A stretch of DNA of 47,207 nt, taken from contig DATJHM010000110.1 in the NCBI GenBank assembly GCA_035493895.1, forward strand, positions 1-47,207, in the 5' to 3' direction. Made by a program: the position numbers and the translations under genes. How positions within the stretch are numbered: position 1 is the first letter of the stretch; the number at the start of each line of letters is the position of its first letter. Below, piece by piece: positions 1-7,443 of this stretch. The notes beneath the pieces were generated by a model. The model saw only the letters and a program-made list of their open reading frames with translations, did not search any database and was not told the origin of the DNA. The DNA comes from DATJHM01 sp035493895. GTDB lineage: Bacteria; Chloroflexota; Ktedonobacteria; Ktedonobacterales; Ktedonobacteraceae.

Positions 1-1
1 T

Positions 2-553
2 CAGGAGATGATCGAGAGAGAGCAGGCGCGTCTGACTCGCATCGCTGCCCGGATTCGCCAGATTGAACAGGAGGGAAAGATGCCCGCATACGAAGTGCTT
101 TTGAAACAGGTTGATCCTGTGCTCGTCGCCTCTATTCGCGAGTTCGTTCCGCTGGGAAATGATCTCGCCCGATCTTATCTTAAGGTTGCTGCCTACCTCG
201 ACCAGCAGTATGTTTCGTACGCACAGCCCGCTCTGCTGCTGACACATTCGCGTCATGAGTTGCATGGGGACAGCCTGGAGATAGATGTCGAGATCGCCAT
301 TCCATTGTCCGCAGCTCTGCCCGAGCGCGAGCAGATCACGATCCGCACGTTGCCCGGAGCATGGGTGGCGAGTACCGTACACACAGGAGATTCCCTTTCC
401 ATCGGTCGAGCGTACGCTGCTCTGTATCGCTGGATGAAGGAGCATGAATATCGCCTTGTTGCTGTGCCTCGTCAGGTCTATCTTCTGCGTGAGGAGCATA
501 TGGACCCGAGCCACTACGTGACCGAAGTGCAATTTCCGGTCCAGAGGCAGTAA
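2..553 (+). CDS. MerR-family regulator, C-terminal part (GyrI-like effector domain), 5' truncated
   Basis: The reading frame is open to the left edge of the window, so the gene starts upstream and the ATG at 8 is probably internal. The first ~25 residues are a charged helix (EREQARLTRIAARIRQIEQ) typical of the dimerisation coiled coil that follows the DNA-binding domain of MerR regulators. The remaining ~155 residues fit a GyrI/AraC-type effector-binding fold: a MPAYEVLLKQV strand at its start, then paired beta-alpha units with GRAYAALYRWMKEH. Known family members bind small hydrophobic or cationic ligands and distort promoter DNA. The DNA-binding half is not visible, so the MerR assignment is inferred from the coiled coil plus effector domain. 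It is convergent with the gene at 642-1106. Confidence 0.7.
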   Translation, partial: QEMIEREQARLTRIAARIRQIEQEGKMPAYEVLLKQVDPVLVASIREFVPLGNDLARSYLKVAAYLDQQYVSYAQPALLLTHSRHELHGDSLEIDVEIAIPLSAALPEREQITIRTLPGAWVASTVHTGDSLSIGRAYAALYRWMKEHEYRLVAVPRQVYLLREEHMDPSHYVTEVQFPVQRQ

Positions 554-561
554 AAATAAGA

Positions 562-593
562 GATTGCCTTGTAGGATGTTTCCCCGGGCAATC
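562..593. terminator. Possible hairpin between convergent genes
   Basis: GATTGCC at 562-568 is perfectly complementary to GGCAATC at 587-593. It sits 9 nt after the stop of the regulator and before the 3' end of the convergent NTF2-like gene. No T-run follows on either strand, so a terminator role is only suggested by position. Confidence 0.25.
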
Positions 594-641
594 GTGATAT
601 AGCGCCATTTTTAGGAGGAAAATCTCGCCGAAAAGAGCGAT

Positions 642-1106
642 TTACTGTGCCAATCGCAACTCGATGCCGAGCTGTTCTAGCAGGCCCCGAATGCCGCCGC
701 CCTGGACAGGTTCTACGCGTATCAGTGTGATTTTTCCGTCGTTGAGCCTGAATTCTACTTCTTCGCTGGGAAGTGACACACTTCGAGCCATCTGAGGAAT
801 GACTGGCGTGCCGAGGGCGGGCAGGACAAAGCTGTTGCTCTGATAGCCCGCAACCTGGATTGTGCCGGTGACTTGCTGATTGGCGGTATCGGCGACGTTA
901 TGCAGATTGAATACCAATCCAGGTATGCCTTCTTTGAGCCCTTTGATGGTGCCGAGAAAACTCAGTTTATAGAGTGGCAGTGGAGTCCAGCCGGTACATG
1001 CAAAATTATCGCTCAGGTAGTCGCTGGCCTCATCAAACTCTCTGTTCTCCAGTGCCGAGATAAACGCTTTTACGATCTCACTGTTGGGATCGTCCGTTTG
1101 TTGCAT
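642..1106 (-). CDS. NTF2-like / SnoaL-like domain protein
   Basis: A 154-residue single-domain protein. The N-terminal helix EIVKAFISALENREFDEASDYLSDNF followed by an aromatic-rich segment is the usual start of the NTF2-like cone fold, in which members hold small hydrophobic ligands or act as cyclases or isomerases. A later EVEFRLNDGKITLIRVEP strand pair matches the central sheet. No catalytic Asp/His pair can be assigned, so it could be an enzyme or a ligand-binding protein. The start at 1106 is supported by AGGAG seven nt upstream. It stands alone between a convergent regulator and the methyltransferase at 1192-2298. Confidence 0.6.
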   Translation of the reverse strand: MQQTDDPNSEIVKAFISALENREFDEASDYLSDNFACTGWTPLPLYKLSFLGTIKGLKEGIPGLVFNLHNVADTANQQVTGTIQVAGYQSNSFVLPALGTPVIPQMARSVSLPSEEVEFRLNDGKITLIRVEPVQGGGIRGLLEQLGIELRLAQ

Positions 1107-1191
1107 AGCTGTGCTCCTGTTCTGTTTTTCGTAGAGTGAAGTTCTACTGCTTTACACGTAGCACTGCGCTATGGAGTATACGCTTTCTCTT

Positions 1192-2298
1192 TTAGCGGTA
1201 CATAAGAAGAACTTTAAAATTTCCCATACCATGTGGATTTGTCAATGACTGTATGCGCTGGCGCAAGTTATACCATTGAAACAGCGCGGCCTGACCACGA
1301 TCTGAAGCCCGATCCTGATCGATAATTGCAAATTCGCTGGCCCGTAAACGCTCTAACTCTTCATTGATGCCCAGATCGAGCAACCATTGGCGCTGCGTGG
1401 TATAGGTCTTCAAATGCATTCCGCGTTTTCGCCCCTCCTCAATCAGTGCGCTAAAGTTGACGTGGGCGGTAATATCTTGCTCGCCGGGCCGTAGCAGTGG
1501 ACGGTCTGTAAGCTGGTGTTGATAATAGCAGGTTAGCGTACCTTGCTCGTCATACGGGTTGTAGAGTTCTTTTGCCTTGTCCCCATAATCAATGACCAGC
1601 AGAAATCCCCGCTTTTTGCGCGCAGACGTTGCTGGTGCCAGCAACTGTATACTCTGCTCCAACCATTGTTCTGCGGCAAGGTTAATCTCTGCTCGCCAGC
1701 CCTCAACAAAAGTTCTCCAGGGGATCTTATAGTGGTCCAGATAGCTGGCAATCTGTGTACTGCTCGGGTCTTTTAATGTCTCTTGCAGATGTCCATCCTG
1801 TATGTCCACATAGACCTCGTAGAGCTGCTCTCCGCGCTTCTCCACGACATGGACAGGAAAAGCATCGACCAGTTCGTTGCTGAGGATGACATGCGCACAC
1901 TGGCCGCCAGGTCCGCTCTCCGCATTGCGCACATCCTGTCCCGCTCGGATATCTGCCGTCCGATACTGTAGTGCCTGAGACAAAGCCGGTTGCTCCCGTT
2001 CGGCCCACTGTTGTATGCCCTGAGCCAGATGACCGCGCCCGGCACCCTGCTCCAGCACATAAAATGCTGCTGGCTCGCCAAGTTGCTGCCATAATTGTAG
2101 TAGTTGTCGTCCCACACAGTGCGCGAAGAACGTCGAGACATCAGTGCTGGTAATATAATCGCCATCCCAGCCCATTTTCGCTGGCCCCGTCACATAATAG
2201 CCATAGTTCGGCTCATACAGTGCCATTTGCATATAGTCTGCAAAAGTGATTGCACCTTCGCGTTGAATACGTTCAAGAATACGTGTTTGTAGTGACAT
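1192..2298 (-). CDS. MidA-family (DUF185/NDUFAF7-like) SAM-dependent methyltransferase
   Basis: A 368-residue protein. It opens with a helix and FADYMQMALYEPNYGYY, a signature of the DUF185 family, then GDYITSTDVSTFFAHCVGRQL. The SAM-binding glycine motif is EQGAGRGHLAQ near residue 85, and LSNELVDAFPVHVV follows where the family has its conserved NE-L-D-A-P segment. The mitochondrial homologue NDUFAF7 methylates an arginine of complex I subunit NDUFS2; bacterial substrates are mostly unknown. The start overlaps the end of the upstream HD gene by 26 bases and has no strong Shine-Dalgarno sequence, so translational coupling is likely. Length and motif order look complete. Confidence 0.85.
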   Translation of the reverse strand: MSLQTRILERIQREGAITFADYMQMALYEPNYGYYVTGPAKMGWDGDYITSTDVSTFFAHCVGRQLLQLWQQLGEPAAFYVLEQGAGRGHLAQGIQQWAEREQPALSQALQYRTADIRAGQDVRNAESGPGGQCAHVILSNELVDAFPVHVVEKRGEQLYEVYVDIQDGHLQETLKDPSSTQIASYLDHYKIPWRTFVEGWRAEINLAAEQWLEQSIQLLAPATSARKKRGFLLVIDYGDKAKELYNPYDEQGTLTCYYQHQLTDRPLLRPGEQDITAHVNFSALIEEGRKRGMHLKTYTTQRQWLLDLGINEELERLRASEFAIIDQDRASDRGQAALFQWYNLRQRIQSLTNPHGMGNFKVLLMYR

Positions 2299-2908
2299 TT
2301 TCTGTTTCTATTCCAGCTTTCCAGAGATCTTCGCGACTGGCCCTCTCATAGAGTAGCTCAAATACTTGTGCCAGCGCGGGATCAAGTGCAATGGTTTGTT
2401 GATTATACTGGCGTGGTTGTTCCGGACGGATACCACGTTCTTGCCAGGCTCGACCCTGACTGAACACATTTTGCGCAACTGCTTGCAGTTTGTCTACGGC
2501 TCGGGCAAATTTTGCCTCGGATGTCTGTTGCGCTTCAAATTCGTGCCACCAGTTGTAGATCTGCTCATGTTGCTCAACAGGCAGGAGTGCAAATAGGCGC
2601 TGAGCGGCCTGCTCCTCTCGTTCCTGCTTATCTGAATGACCTTCTATATCATAGGCAAAAGTGTCGCCTGCATAGATTTCCACGAGATCATGGGTGAGAA
2701 TGAGCTTGAGCGCGTGTGCAAGGTCAACTTCTATCTCTAGTTCTTTATGTAACAGCAAGGCGAACATTGCCATGTGCCAGGTATGTTCTGCATCATTTTC
2801 ATGTCTGGCATGATCAGCAAGATAGGTAGCTCGATAGATGTGCTTGAATTGCTCAATCTCTTCCAAAAATGTAAGGATTTTTTCTATTCGTTCTACTTTT
2901 TCCATCAT
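2273..2908 (-). CDS. HD-domain phosphohydrolase (YfbR/HDDC2-like nucleotidase)
   Basis: A 211-residue HD-superfamily protein. The metal ligands are visible in order: H in ARHENDAEHTWHMAM, then THDLVEIYAGDTF (the HD pair), and a later D in ARAVDKLQAV. This pattern matches the YfbR/HDDC2 group, which removes phosphate from deoxyribonucleoside 5'-monophosphates. The AGGAG sequence lies very close to the first ATG, so the second ATG three bases downstream (2905) may be used. The gene comes first in a two-gene unit with the MidA-like methyltransferase. Function beyond phosphohydrolase is inferred from family resemblance. Confidence 0.8.
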   Translation of the reverse strand: MMEKVERIEKILTFLEEIEQFKHIYRATYLADHARHENDAEHTWHMAMFALLLHKELEIEVDLAHALKLILTHDLVEIYAGDTFAYDIEGHSDKQEREEQAAQRLFALLPVEQHEQIYNWWHEFEAQQTSEAKFARAVDKLQAVAQNVFSQGRAWQERGIRPEQPRQYNQQTIALDPALAQVFELLYERASREDLWKAGIETENVTTNTYS

Positions 2909-2987
2909 ACTCCTGTTTTCTGAATAGTAGAAGTGGTTTTTTGCGGAGATAAGACCTGGAAGGTATAGTCAATAAAAATGATTACGC

Positions 2988-3016
2988 AGGAGCGGCCATT
3001 TCTACTTGCCGCTCCT
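2988..3016 (-). terminator. Hairpin downstream of holA
   Basis: AGGAGCGGC at 2988-2996 pairs perfectly with GCCGCTCCT at 3008-3016 across an 11-nt loop. It begins 18 bases after the holA stop on the minus strand. The T-rich run (ATTTTTATT) comes about 8 nt after the stem, so termination efficiency may be modest. Confidence 0.5.
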
Positions 3017-3033
3017 ACGTTGCCCCGTTCGCG

Positions 3034-4092
3034 CTAGACGCCAAAATTGACGACCAGCAGGTCCAGGGCCATCTCCGGCGTCAGGCGACTACGTTTGAGC
3101 GCAGCATCGGTCGCTAGAAGCTGGCGATATGCAGTTTCTAACTGCGCTATATTGAAATTGCCCACCTGACGCATCGCTTTCTCCACAATAAATGGAGCCA
3201 TGCCCAGCGTAGCAGCGACCTGCCCACTGCGCATGCCTTTCTGCGCCAGCTCTTTGACCATCAGCAGCGAGCGTACCTGCGAGATAATCGTGCTGATGAG
3301 CTTGAGTGGCGGCTCACCATCGGCCAGAAGATCGTGCATGATATTCAGTGCCTGTTTGCGGTTGCGTTGGGCGAGGGCGTCGGTAAGGTCGAAGATACGC
3401 GCCTCCTGTACCTGAGCTGAAAGTTGACGCACATCTTCCACACGAATCGTTCCGCCTGGCCCAACATAGGTGGCTAGCTTATCAACTTCGTTGGCAATCA
3501 GACGTAAGTGGTTGCCAATGAAATTTGCCAGCAGGCTGACTGCTTCTGGCTGAATTTTGACATTGGTGCTTTTGGCCCGCTTGCTAATCCAGTTCTCCAG
3601 AGCAGCACCTTTGGGGAGGGTGCTCTGAAGAACTTTTCCATGCTGTTCGGCGGCCTTAATAAGCGGGCTACTGGCCTCAAGCGGCTCATCGAGAATCAGG
3701 ATGAGAACAGTGCTTTCGGACATTTCGGCAATATGTTCAGCGAGCGCTTTTTCAAAGCCTGCCCGGGTTTGTGTTGTGCTCTTTGCGCTTTTTTTGCCGC
3801 GCTTGCCTTTCCCCTTTTTCCCCGCCTCTTCCTGGGCATTCTCGGTCGCTGGAGAAGAGCTGGCAGCAGAAGCTGCCGTCTCGCCGCGTTTTTTCTTCGG
3901 TAAACCGTCAACGACGACCAGACGTTGCTCACTGAGAAATGGCAGTGTGTTGCTCGTAATAATCAAGGTTTTCAGATCAACTTCGGCACCATTATAGGTA
4001 TCTTCGTTGAACTGAAAATCTCCCTGGTGGCGCAACTTTTTGAGGTGCTCGCGACTGCTGAACTCGTCGTCGCCATGGAGAAGATAAAACAT
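3034..4092 (-). CDS. holA: DNA polymerase III subunit delta
   Basis: A 352-residue protein. The delta subunit opens the sliding clamp as part of the clamp loader. The N-terminus MFYLLHGDDEF and the following FNEDTYNGAEVDLKTLIITSNTLPFLSEQRLVVVDG match the family start, and the C-terminal half has QVRSLLMVKELAQKGM and ATLGMAPFIVEKAMRQV, as in HolA. Between about residues 67 and 110 there is an insert rich in Lys, Ala, Ser and Glu (KKKRGET...KKGKGKRGKKSAKS) that the E. coli protein does not have; it reads as a disordered basic linker. The start lies 3 nt after the stop of the small membrane protein gene, suggesting co-transcription. Confidence 0.9.
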   Translation of the reverse strand: MFYLLHGDDEFSSREHLKKLRHQGDFQFNEDTYNGAEVDLKTLIITSNTLPFLSEQRLVVVDGLPKKKRGETAASAASSSPATENAQEEAGKKGKGKRGKKSAKSTTQTRAGFEKALAEHIAEMSESTVLILILDEPLEASSPLIKAAEQHGKVLQSTLPKGAALENWISKRAKSTNVKIQPEAVSLLANFIGNHLRLIANEVDKLATYVGPGGTIRVEDVRQLSAQVQEARIFDLTDALAQRNRKQALNIMHDLLADGEPPLKLISTIISQVRSLLMVKELAQKGMRSGQVAATLGMAPFIVEKAMRQVGNFNIAQLETAYRQLLATDAALKRSRLTPEMALDLLVVNFGV

Positions 4093-4095
4093 CGT

Positions 4096-4482
4096 CTAGT
4101 GCGTCTCGTGCGCCACCTGGCGTCCATAGTCTTTTTTATTCGTTGCACCAACCAGCAGATCCATGAGAATCCCACCGATAAGACCCATGGCTGCACAGAA
4201 TAGGACAGAGCCGAAAAAGACCGGCGCGCCACTTGCACCCGACATTGGTTTGTCGTTAATCAATGTGCCAATCCAGCCGAGAATGATGAGAAAGCCGATA
4301 ATGGCCCCCAGCAGGGCTCCCAGGATGACGGCCCATTTGCTTTTCACTGCGCTCATCCAGAATGCAAGGAAGAGGGAGACTGGTAATGCCAGCACCAGGC
4401 CGAAAATATCGCCGATTAATATTCCGGCTGCCTGAGGATCAGACATATTCAAAAAAGCAGCGGATGCTATGGTAGAGATCAT
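4096..4482 (-). CDS. Small membrane protein of unknown function (four predicted TM segments)
   Basis: I place the start at 4482, where AGGAGG lies seven nt upstream; a longer frame reaches 4566 but has no comparable site. The 128-residue product has four hydrophobic stretches: AGILIGDIFGLVLALPVSLFL, WAVILGALLGAIIGFLIIL, APVFFGSVLFCAAMGLI and GGILMDLLVG. Glycines are frequent in the segments. I do not recognise the family. It is directly followed by holA (3 nt gap), but no functional link is evident. It could be a small channel or a structural membrane protein. Confidence 0.6.
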   Translation of the reverse strand: MISTIASAAFLNMSDPQAAGILIGDIFGLVLALPVSLFLAFWMSAVKSKWAVILGALLGAIIGFLIILGWIGTLINDKPMSGASGAPVFFGSVLFCAAMGLIGGILMDLLVGATNKKDYGRQVAHETH

Positions 4483-4535
4483 GCTAAAGCCTCCTGAAGG
4501 ATGATAAAAATAAATCGTTGCGCCCAGGATCCATG

Positions 4536-4617
4536 GTAGAGGCGCTATTATCTGCGCCATGCCCATATCGTAAAGGCGCTGTTTACCTGCACTGTAGAGG
4601 CGCTGTTTATCTGCGCC
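4536..4617. repeat. Three copies of a short palindromic repeat
   Basis: Three units of 23-24 bp lie at 4536-4558, 4570-4592 and 4594-4617. Each has the form GTAgAGGCGCTg-TTtaTCTGCGCC. The two outer copies can fold into a GGCGC/GCGCC hairpin; the middle copy has lost the 3' half (CTGCAC). They lie upstream of the membrane protein gene, in the gap to the divergent gene at 4818. Confidence 0.7.
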
Positions 4618-4817
4618 GATAGCCTTTGTAGATTATACGGCAGGTGCTGTCATTGTGACAATAGAGGCTTGCGTCGTTGCCAGTGTGCATACAGATAGAT
4701 ATGGTGGAGGTTTTGCAACATGTAACCCGGTTCTACGTATAGAAAACAAGATATCATTGTTGGAGACACAGGGCTTCCTCGCGTAGTCTGGATGTCCGAG
4801 AAATAAGAGGCTCAAAG
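4618..4817. other. Intergenic region upstream of the DUF4870-like gene
   Basis: No convincing gene is present. A TTGCAA box and a TATAGA box separated by 19 bp (about 4716-4746) could form a weak plus-strand promoter for the gene at 4818, but the spacing is not ideal. Confidence 0.3.
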
Positions 4818-5183
4818 ATGCAAAAAATGACAACTCTTGGACTTGGGGAGCGCTTAGAAAGCGTTCTTGCTTACCTCTTTATGTTTTTTTCGGGTCTGGT
4901 ACTGTTCTTTCTTGAGAAGAATCGTACTGTTCGCTGGCACGCCATGCAATCAATGTTAACGTTTGGCACGCTTTCCGTTTTGATGTTCGGCGTAAGCATT
5001 ATGAAGCTAATGCTGTCCCCCATTTTTTTTATTGGCCCTATTCTCGCGTTCGGTCTCGGCCTGCTCTTTAATATTCTCTGGTGGGCGATGATTATTCTCT
5101 GGATCTGGCTGATGATTATGGCCTGGACCAGACCAAACTATCGCTTGCCTTTTATTAGCCAGTGGGTTCGCTACTTCGTGTAG
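4818..5183 (+). CDS. DUF4870/Tic20-like membrane protein
   Basis: A 121-residue protein with three or four membrane segments. The layout resembles DUF4870/Tic20-like proteins: an N-terminal LGERLESVLAYLFMFFSGLVLFFLEK segment, then NRTVRWHAMQSMLTFG, in which the R-x-H-A-x-Q-S motif is the family hallmark, and a C-terminal pair ending in a short charged tail. No enzymatic function is known for the bacterial members. The start is supported by GAGG about 9 nt upstream. The gene is convergent with the membrane protein at 5271-5744 and probably forms a single-gene unit. Confidence 0.65.
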   Translation: MQKMTTLGLGERLESVLAYLFMFFSGLVLFFLEKNRTVRWHAMQSMLTFGTLSVLMFGVSIMKLMLSPIFFIGPILAFGLGLLFNILWWAMIILWIWLMIMAWTRPNYRLPFISQWVRYFV

Positions 5184-5200
5184 CCATACATATATGGTTT

Positions 5201-5262
5201 CGATGAGCAGCCTGCTCTGCTATCATTTTCTGTTCTTTTTCTTTTGCGGCTGCTGCTCATCG
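5201..5262. repeat. 11-bp perfect inverted repeat between convergent genes
   Basis: CGATGAGCAGC at 5201-5211 is the exact reverse complement of GCTGCTCATCG at 5252-5262, enclosing a T-rich loop of 40 nt. It fills the space between two convergent stops and may act as a terminator or RNA stability element. A conventional T-run directly after the stem is missing. Confidence 0.45.
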
Positions 5263-5270
5263 TCCCTTCG

Positions 5271-5744
5271 CTATATTTTTTTCCTATCATGGTAGAGTAG
5301 ACCCAGTGTCAGGCCAAAAGCCAGATGGCGGATCAGATTTTGTATGAATGCCTTCCAGGTAAAGAGTTTCGGGAGCTCACCATTTTTTATCAAAGGATGA
5401 TGTTTATCGGCGAGGGGCGTGAGCCACCATGCACCTGCAATGAATATCTCACCAAAGATTGACCCTTTCAGCCAGTCTGGCCCTGGCAGGAAACGTTTGA
5501 CAACGGCGGCATAGATCTCTGCCAGCGCCACGCCGTTCAAGAGATGAATGGTCCACGAAATAAGAAAAGAAGACGTTGAGCGTTTCTCTCCACCGATCAG
5601 GCCTTCAATAAAGCGCACATCACTAAACCGATTGCCGATCAGATATTTATCGCTCTCCATGGCGACACTATAAACAATGGTTGCCAGCAGACCCGCCCAT
5701 GCAGCTTTGCCAGGTTGCCATTCTTTCCGTATGCTAATTCGCAT
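5271..5744 (-). CDS. Hypothetical membrane protein
   Basis: A 157-residue protein with about four membrane segments: AAWAGLLATIVYSVAMES, a second around SFLISWTIHLLNGVALAEIYAAV, a third around GSIFGEIFIAGAWWLTPLADK, and a C-terminal LIRHLAFGLTLGLLYH. The pattern resembles bacterial four-helix proteins of unknown function in the YqhR/DUF1440 style, but I cannot assign a family. The Lys-rich ends and HHPLIKNGEL loop carry no visible catalytic motif. The start is supported by AAGAGAG nine nt upstream. It precedes nothing obvious in an operon; the next minus-strand gene upstream is the DUF92 gene, 41 nt away, so the two may be co-transcribed. Confidence 0.55.
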   Translation of the reverse strand: MRISIRKEWQPGKAAWAGLLATIVYSVAMESDKYLIGNRFSDVRFIEGLIGGEKRSTSSFLISWTIHLLNGVALAEIYAAVVKRFLPGPDWLKGSIFGEIFIAGAWWLTPLADKHHPLIKNGELPKLFTWKAFIQNLIRHLAFGLTLGLLYHDRKKI

Positions 5745-5785
5745 GATAATACTCTCTTTCTCTCCAGTATTCTCTGGTTTCTATC

Positions 5786-6664
5786 TTAGTATAATGTGGA
5801 AAGCCAATGAAGCAGCATCGCGATCACTGCGCCGCTGAGGGTCGCCAGGAAGTTGACACCATCATTATTCAGCCAGGAAATACCTCGTAATGGGCGGGTT
5901 TGTGAGCCGCAACTATGGATATTGCGCTCAGTCTCTTTCTGGCAGACCGGACAAAAATACATTGCCTGTATCGTCGCGCCGAGATAGCTGTCACACAGGC
6001 TGCCCACGAGTCCGCTGATGAGCGCGATCCATGGTGTGTGCGCTGAACCTTTTCCGCGTTTGAGCAGGTGAAAGACCAGCCCTAGCGAAAGGGCCCCGCT
6101 CGCCGCCGCTCCAGTTCCAGAAAGCGTGATTCCACCGGAGGTTCCTGGTGCAGTAATCTCGCCCGTAGTGATCAGACGTGGGGGCGTCGTACTGAGCACG
6201 CCCAGCTCGGTCGCCCAGGTATCGGCGGTGGCCGTGGCAAGGCTGCCGACATAGCCAGCTTCGAGGAGCTCGCGAACGGTTTGCGTCCGAGCGCCAGCGT
6301 AGGCCAGGGAGAGAAGTGTCCCTACGCCGCCATTGGCAAACACCTGGCCCAGATCGCGCTGATTCCCTTTGCTAAATTTATCCGCCGCCGTCGTTTCCTT
6401 TTGTGGCGCTTTAAAATGCGATAAGATGCTGGAGGATACAAAAAAATAGATAAGCGATAGACCCCAGGAGCCTCCACCCAGACCGAACGTGCTACTTCCG
6501 CTGAGGATTGCCCCCAGAACGCCACTGCGGCTCAATGATTTTCGTCGATAGGCGAGCAAGCCAATTGTGCTGCTTAACAGAAGGCCAATGCCCAGTTGCG
6601 TATTCAAGCGACTGTTTGTTTTATTTATCTGGCGATTTATTGCCGTGTTTATAGAAGCCCTCAT
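5786..6664 (-). CDS. DUF92 (TMEM19-like) membrane protein
   Basis: A 292-residue integral membrane protein. The family signature is clear: LAYRRKSLSRSGVLGAILSGSSTFGLGGGSWGLSLIYFFVSSSILSHFK near the N-terminus, then GTLLSLAYAG, a segment ATADTWATELGVLS (the D-T-x-x-x-E-x-G motif of DUF92), and GTSGGITLSGTGAAASG. DUF92 proteins resemble CDP-alcohol or isoprenoid kinases; a plant homologue is a phytyl-phosphate kinase, so a role in phosphorylating an isoprenoid phosphate is possible but unproven here. A cysteine-containing loop (MYFCPVCQKETERNIHSCG) lies near the C-terminus and could bind a metal. Confidence 0.8.
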   Translation of the reverse strand: MRASINTAINRQINKTNSRLNTQLGIGLLLSSTIGLLAYRRKSLSRSGVLGAILSGSSTFGLGGGSWGLSLIYFFVSSSILSHFKAPQKETTAADKFSKGNQRDLGQVFANGGVGTLLSLAYAGARTQTVRELLEAGYVGSLATATADTWATELGVLSTTPPRLITTGEITAPGTSGGITLSGTGAAASGALSLGLVFHLLKRGKGSAHTPWIALISGLVGSLCDSYLGATIQAMYFCPVCQKETERNIHSCGSQTRPLRGISWLNNDGVNFLATLSGAVIAMLLHWLSTLY

Positions 6665-6766
6665 CTTGATAGTACCTCATAGAAATTGCTGTATAATCTG
6701 TTACAGAATGTGATTGTTATCAGTTTTATCTTAGAGAAGACCTGGTAAAGAGACAAGTTTGTGTGC

Positions 6767-7228
6767 TTAACTGAGAAGAACGTACTCTTCATCAAACTGC
6801 CAATCAACTACTGCCGCCAGCTCTACATAAAGATGAGGATGCAGTGGGTCGATATGTTTCACCAGGTGAATATCTACAACCCGGTTGTCATTCAAGCCCA
6901 GACCCTCACAGAGTGCGTCTTGCGTAATTTTGAGACCTCCGTCCAGGTCTCGCTTGAGTGGTGTGGAAAAGTAGAAATCCAGGAAGAGTGCCAGATAATT
7001 TTCGCGGAAATGGTTGAGCAATTCATCCGGTAGCATTCCTTGTCGCGCCAGTGCGCGCAGTGTCTGATGTACCTGTTTTTTAAAGCGCCGGGCGACGGAA
7101 GTACTAACGCGATGACCATCTATGGTAGCGTATTGTTCATTAATGCTGGGGGGGAGCGGCAAGGTGACGTGGAGTATCGCTGGCTTGCCGGTTGGTCGTT
7201 TTGGTGTACCTGATGTATGTTCTGACAA
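6767..7228 (-). CDS. RusA-family endodeoxyribonuclease (Holliday junction resolvase-like)
   Basis: A protein of about 153 residues. The N-terminal LPLPPSINEQY motif and the acidic core RDLDGGLKITQDALCEGLGLNDNRV are the hallmarks of RusA resolvases: the aspartates in RDLDG and NDNRV are expected metal ligands and the lysine in GLKITQDAL is the conserved basic residue. No ATG is available near the N-terminus. I chose a TTG at 7228 because GGAGG lies five nt upstream; the longer frame begins with a TTG at 7243 that would contain the Shine-Dalgarno. RusA genes are often of phage origin, but no other phage gene is nearby. It is divergent from the zinc-ribbon operon. Confidence 0.8.
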   Translation of the reverse strand: MSEHTSGTPKRPTGKPAILHVTLPLPPSINEQYATIDGHRVSTSVARRFKKQVHQTLRALARQGMLPDELLNHFRENYLALFLDFYFSTPLKRDLDGGLKITQDALCEGLGLNDNRVVDIHLVKHIDPLHPHLYVELAAVVDWQFDEEYVLLS

Positions 7229-7315
7229 GGTTGCCTCCAACAATTAAATAGTACTTTTGGAATGCCGATGTTGTGCGTATTGTATCATATCAGCATGCTT
7301 TATCTTGTTCCTTAA

Positions 7316-7344
7316 TTGTCGAAGTTTATATGAATGTTTATAGT
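7316..7344 (+). promoter_or_regulatory. Sigma-70 type promoter of the zinc-ribbon/ATPase operon
   Basis: TTGTCG at 7316-7321 and TATAGT at 7339-7344 are separated by exactly 17 bp. The predicted start is near 7351, giving a leader of about 93 nt before the GTG at 7444. Confidence 0.6.
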
Positions 7345-7443
7345 GTAGGAAAGATAGCTGTATTCGCGTCCGCGTTGAATTGCAAGTCGGGGAAAGTATA
7401 TACACTGCCATGAAGCGAGGTCTGGCGAAAGTGAGGAGCTAAA

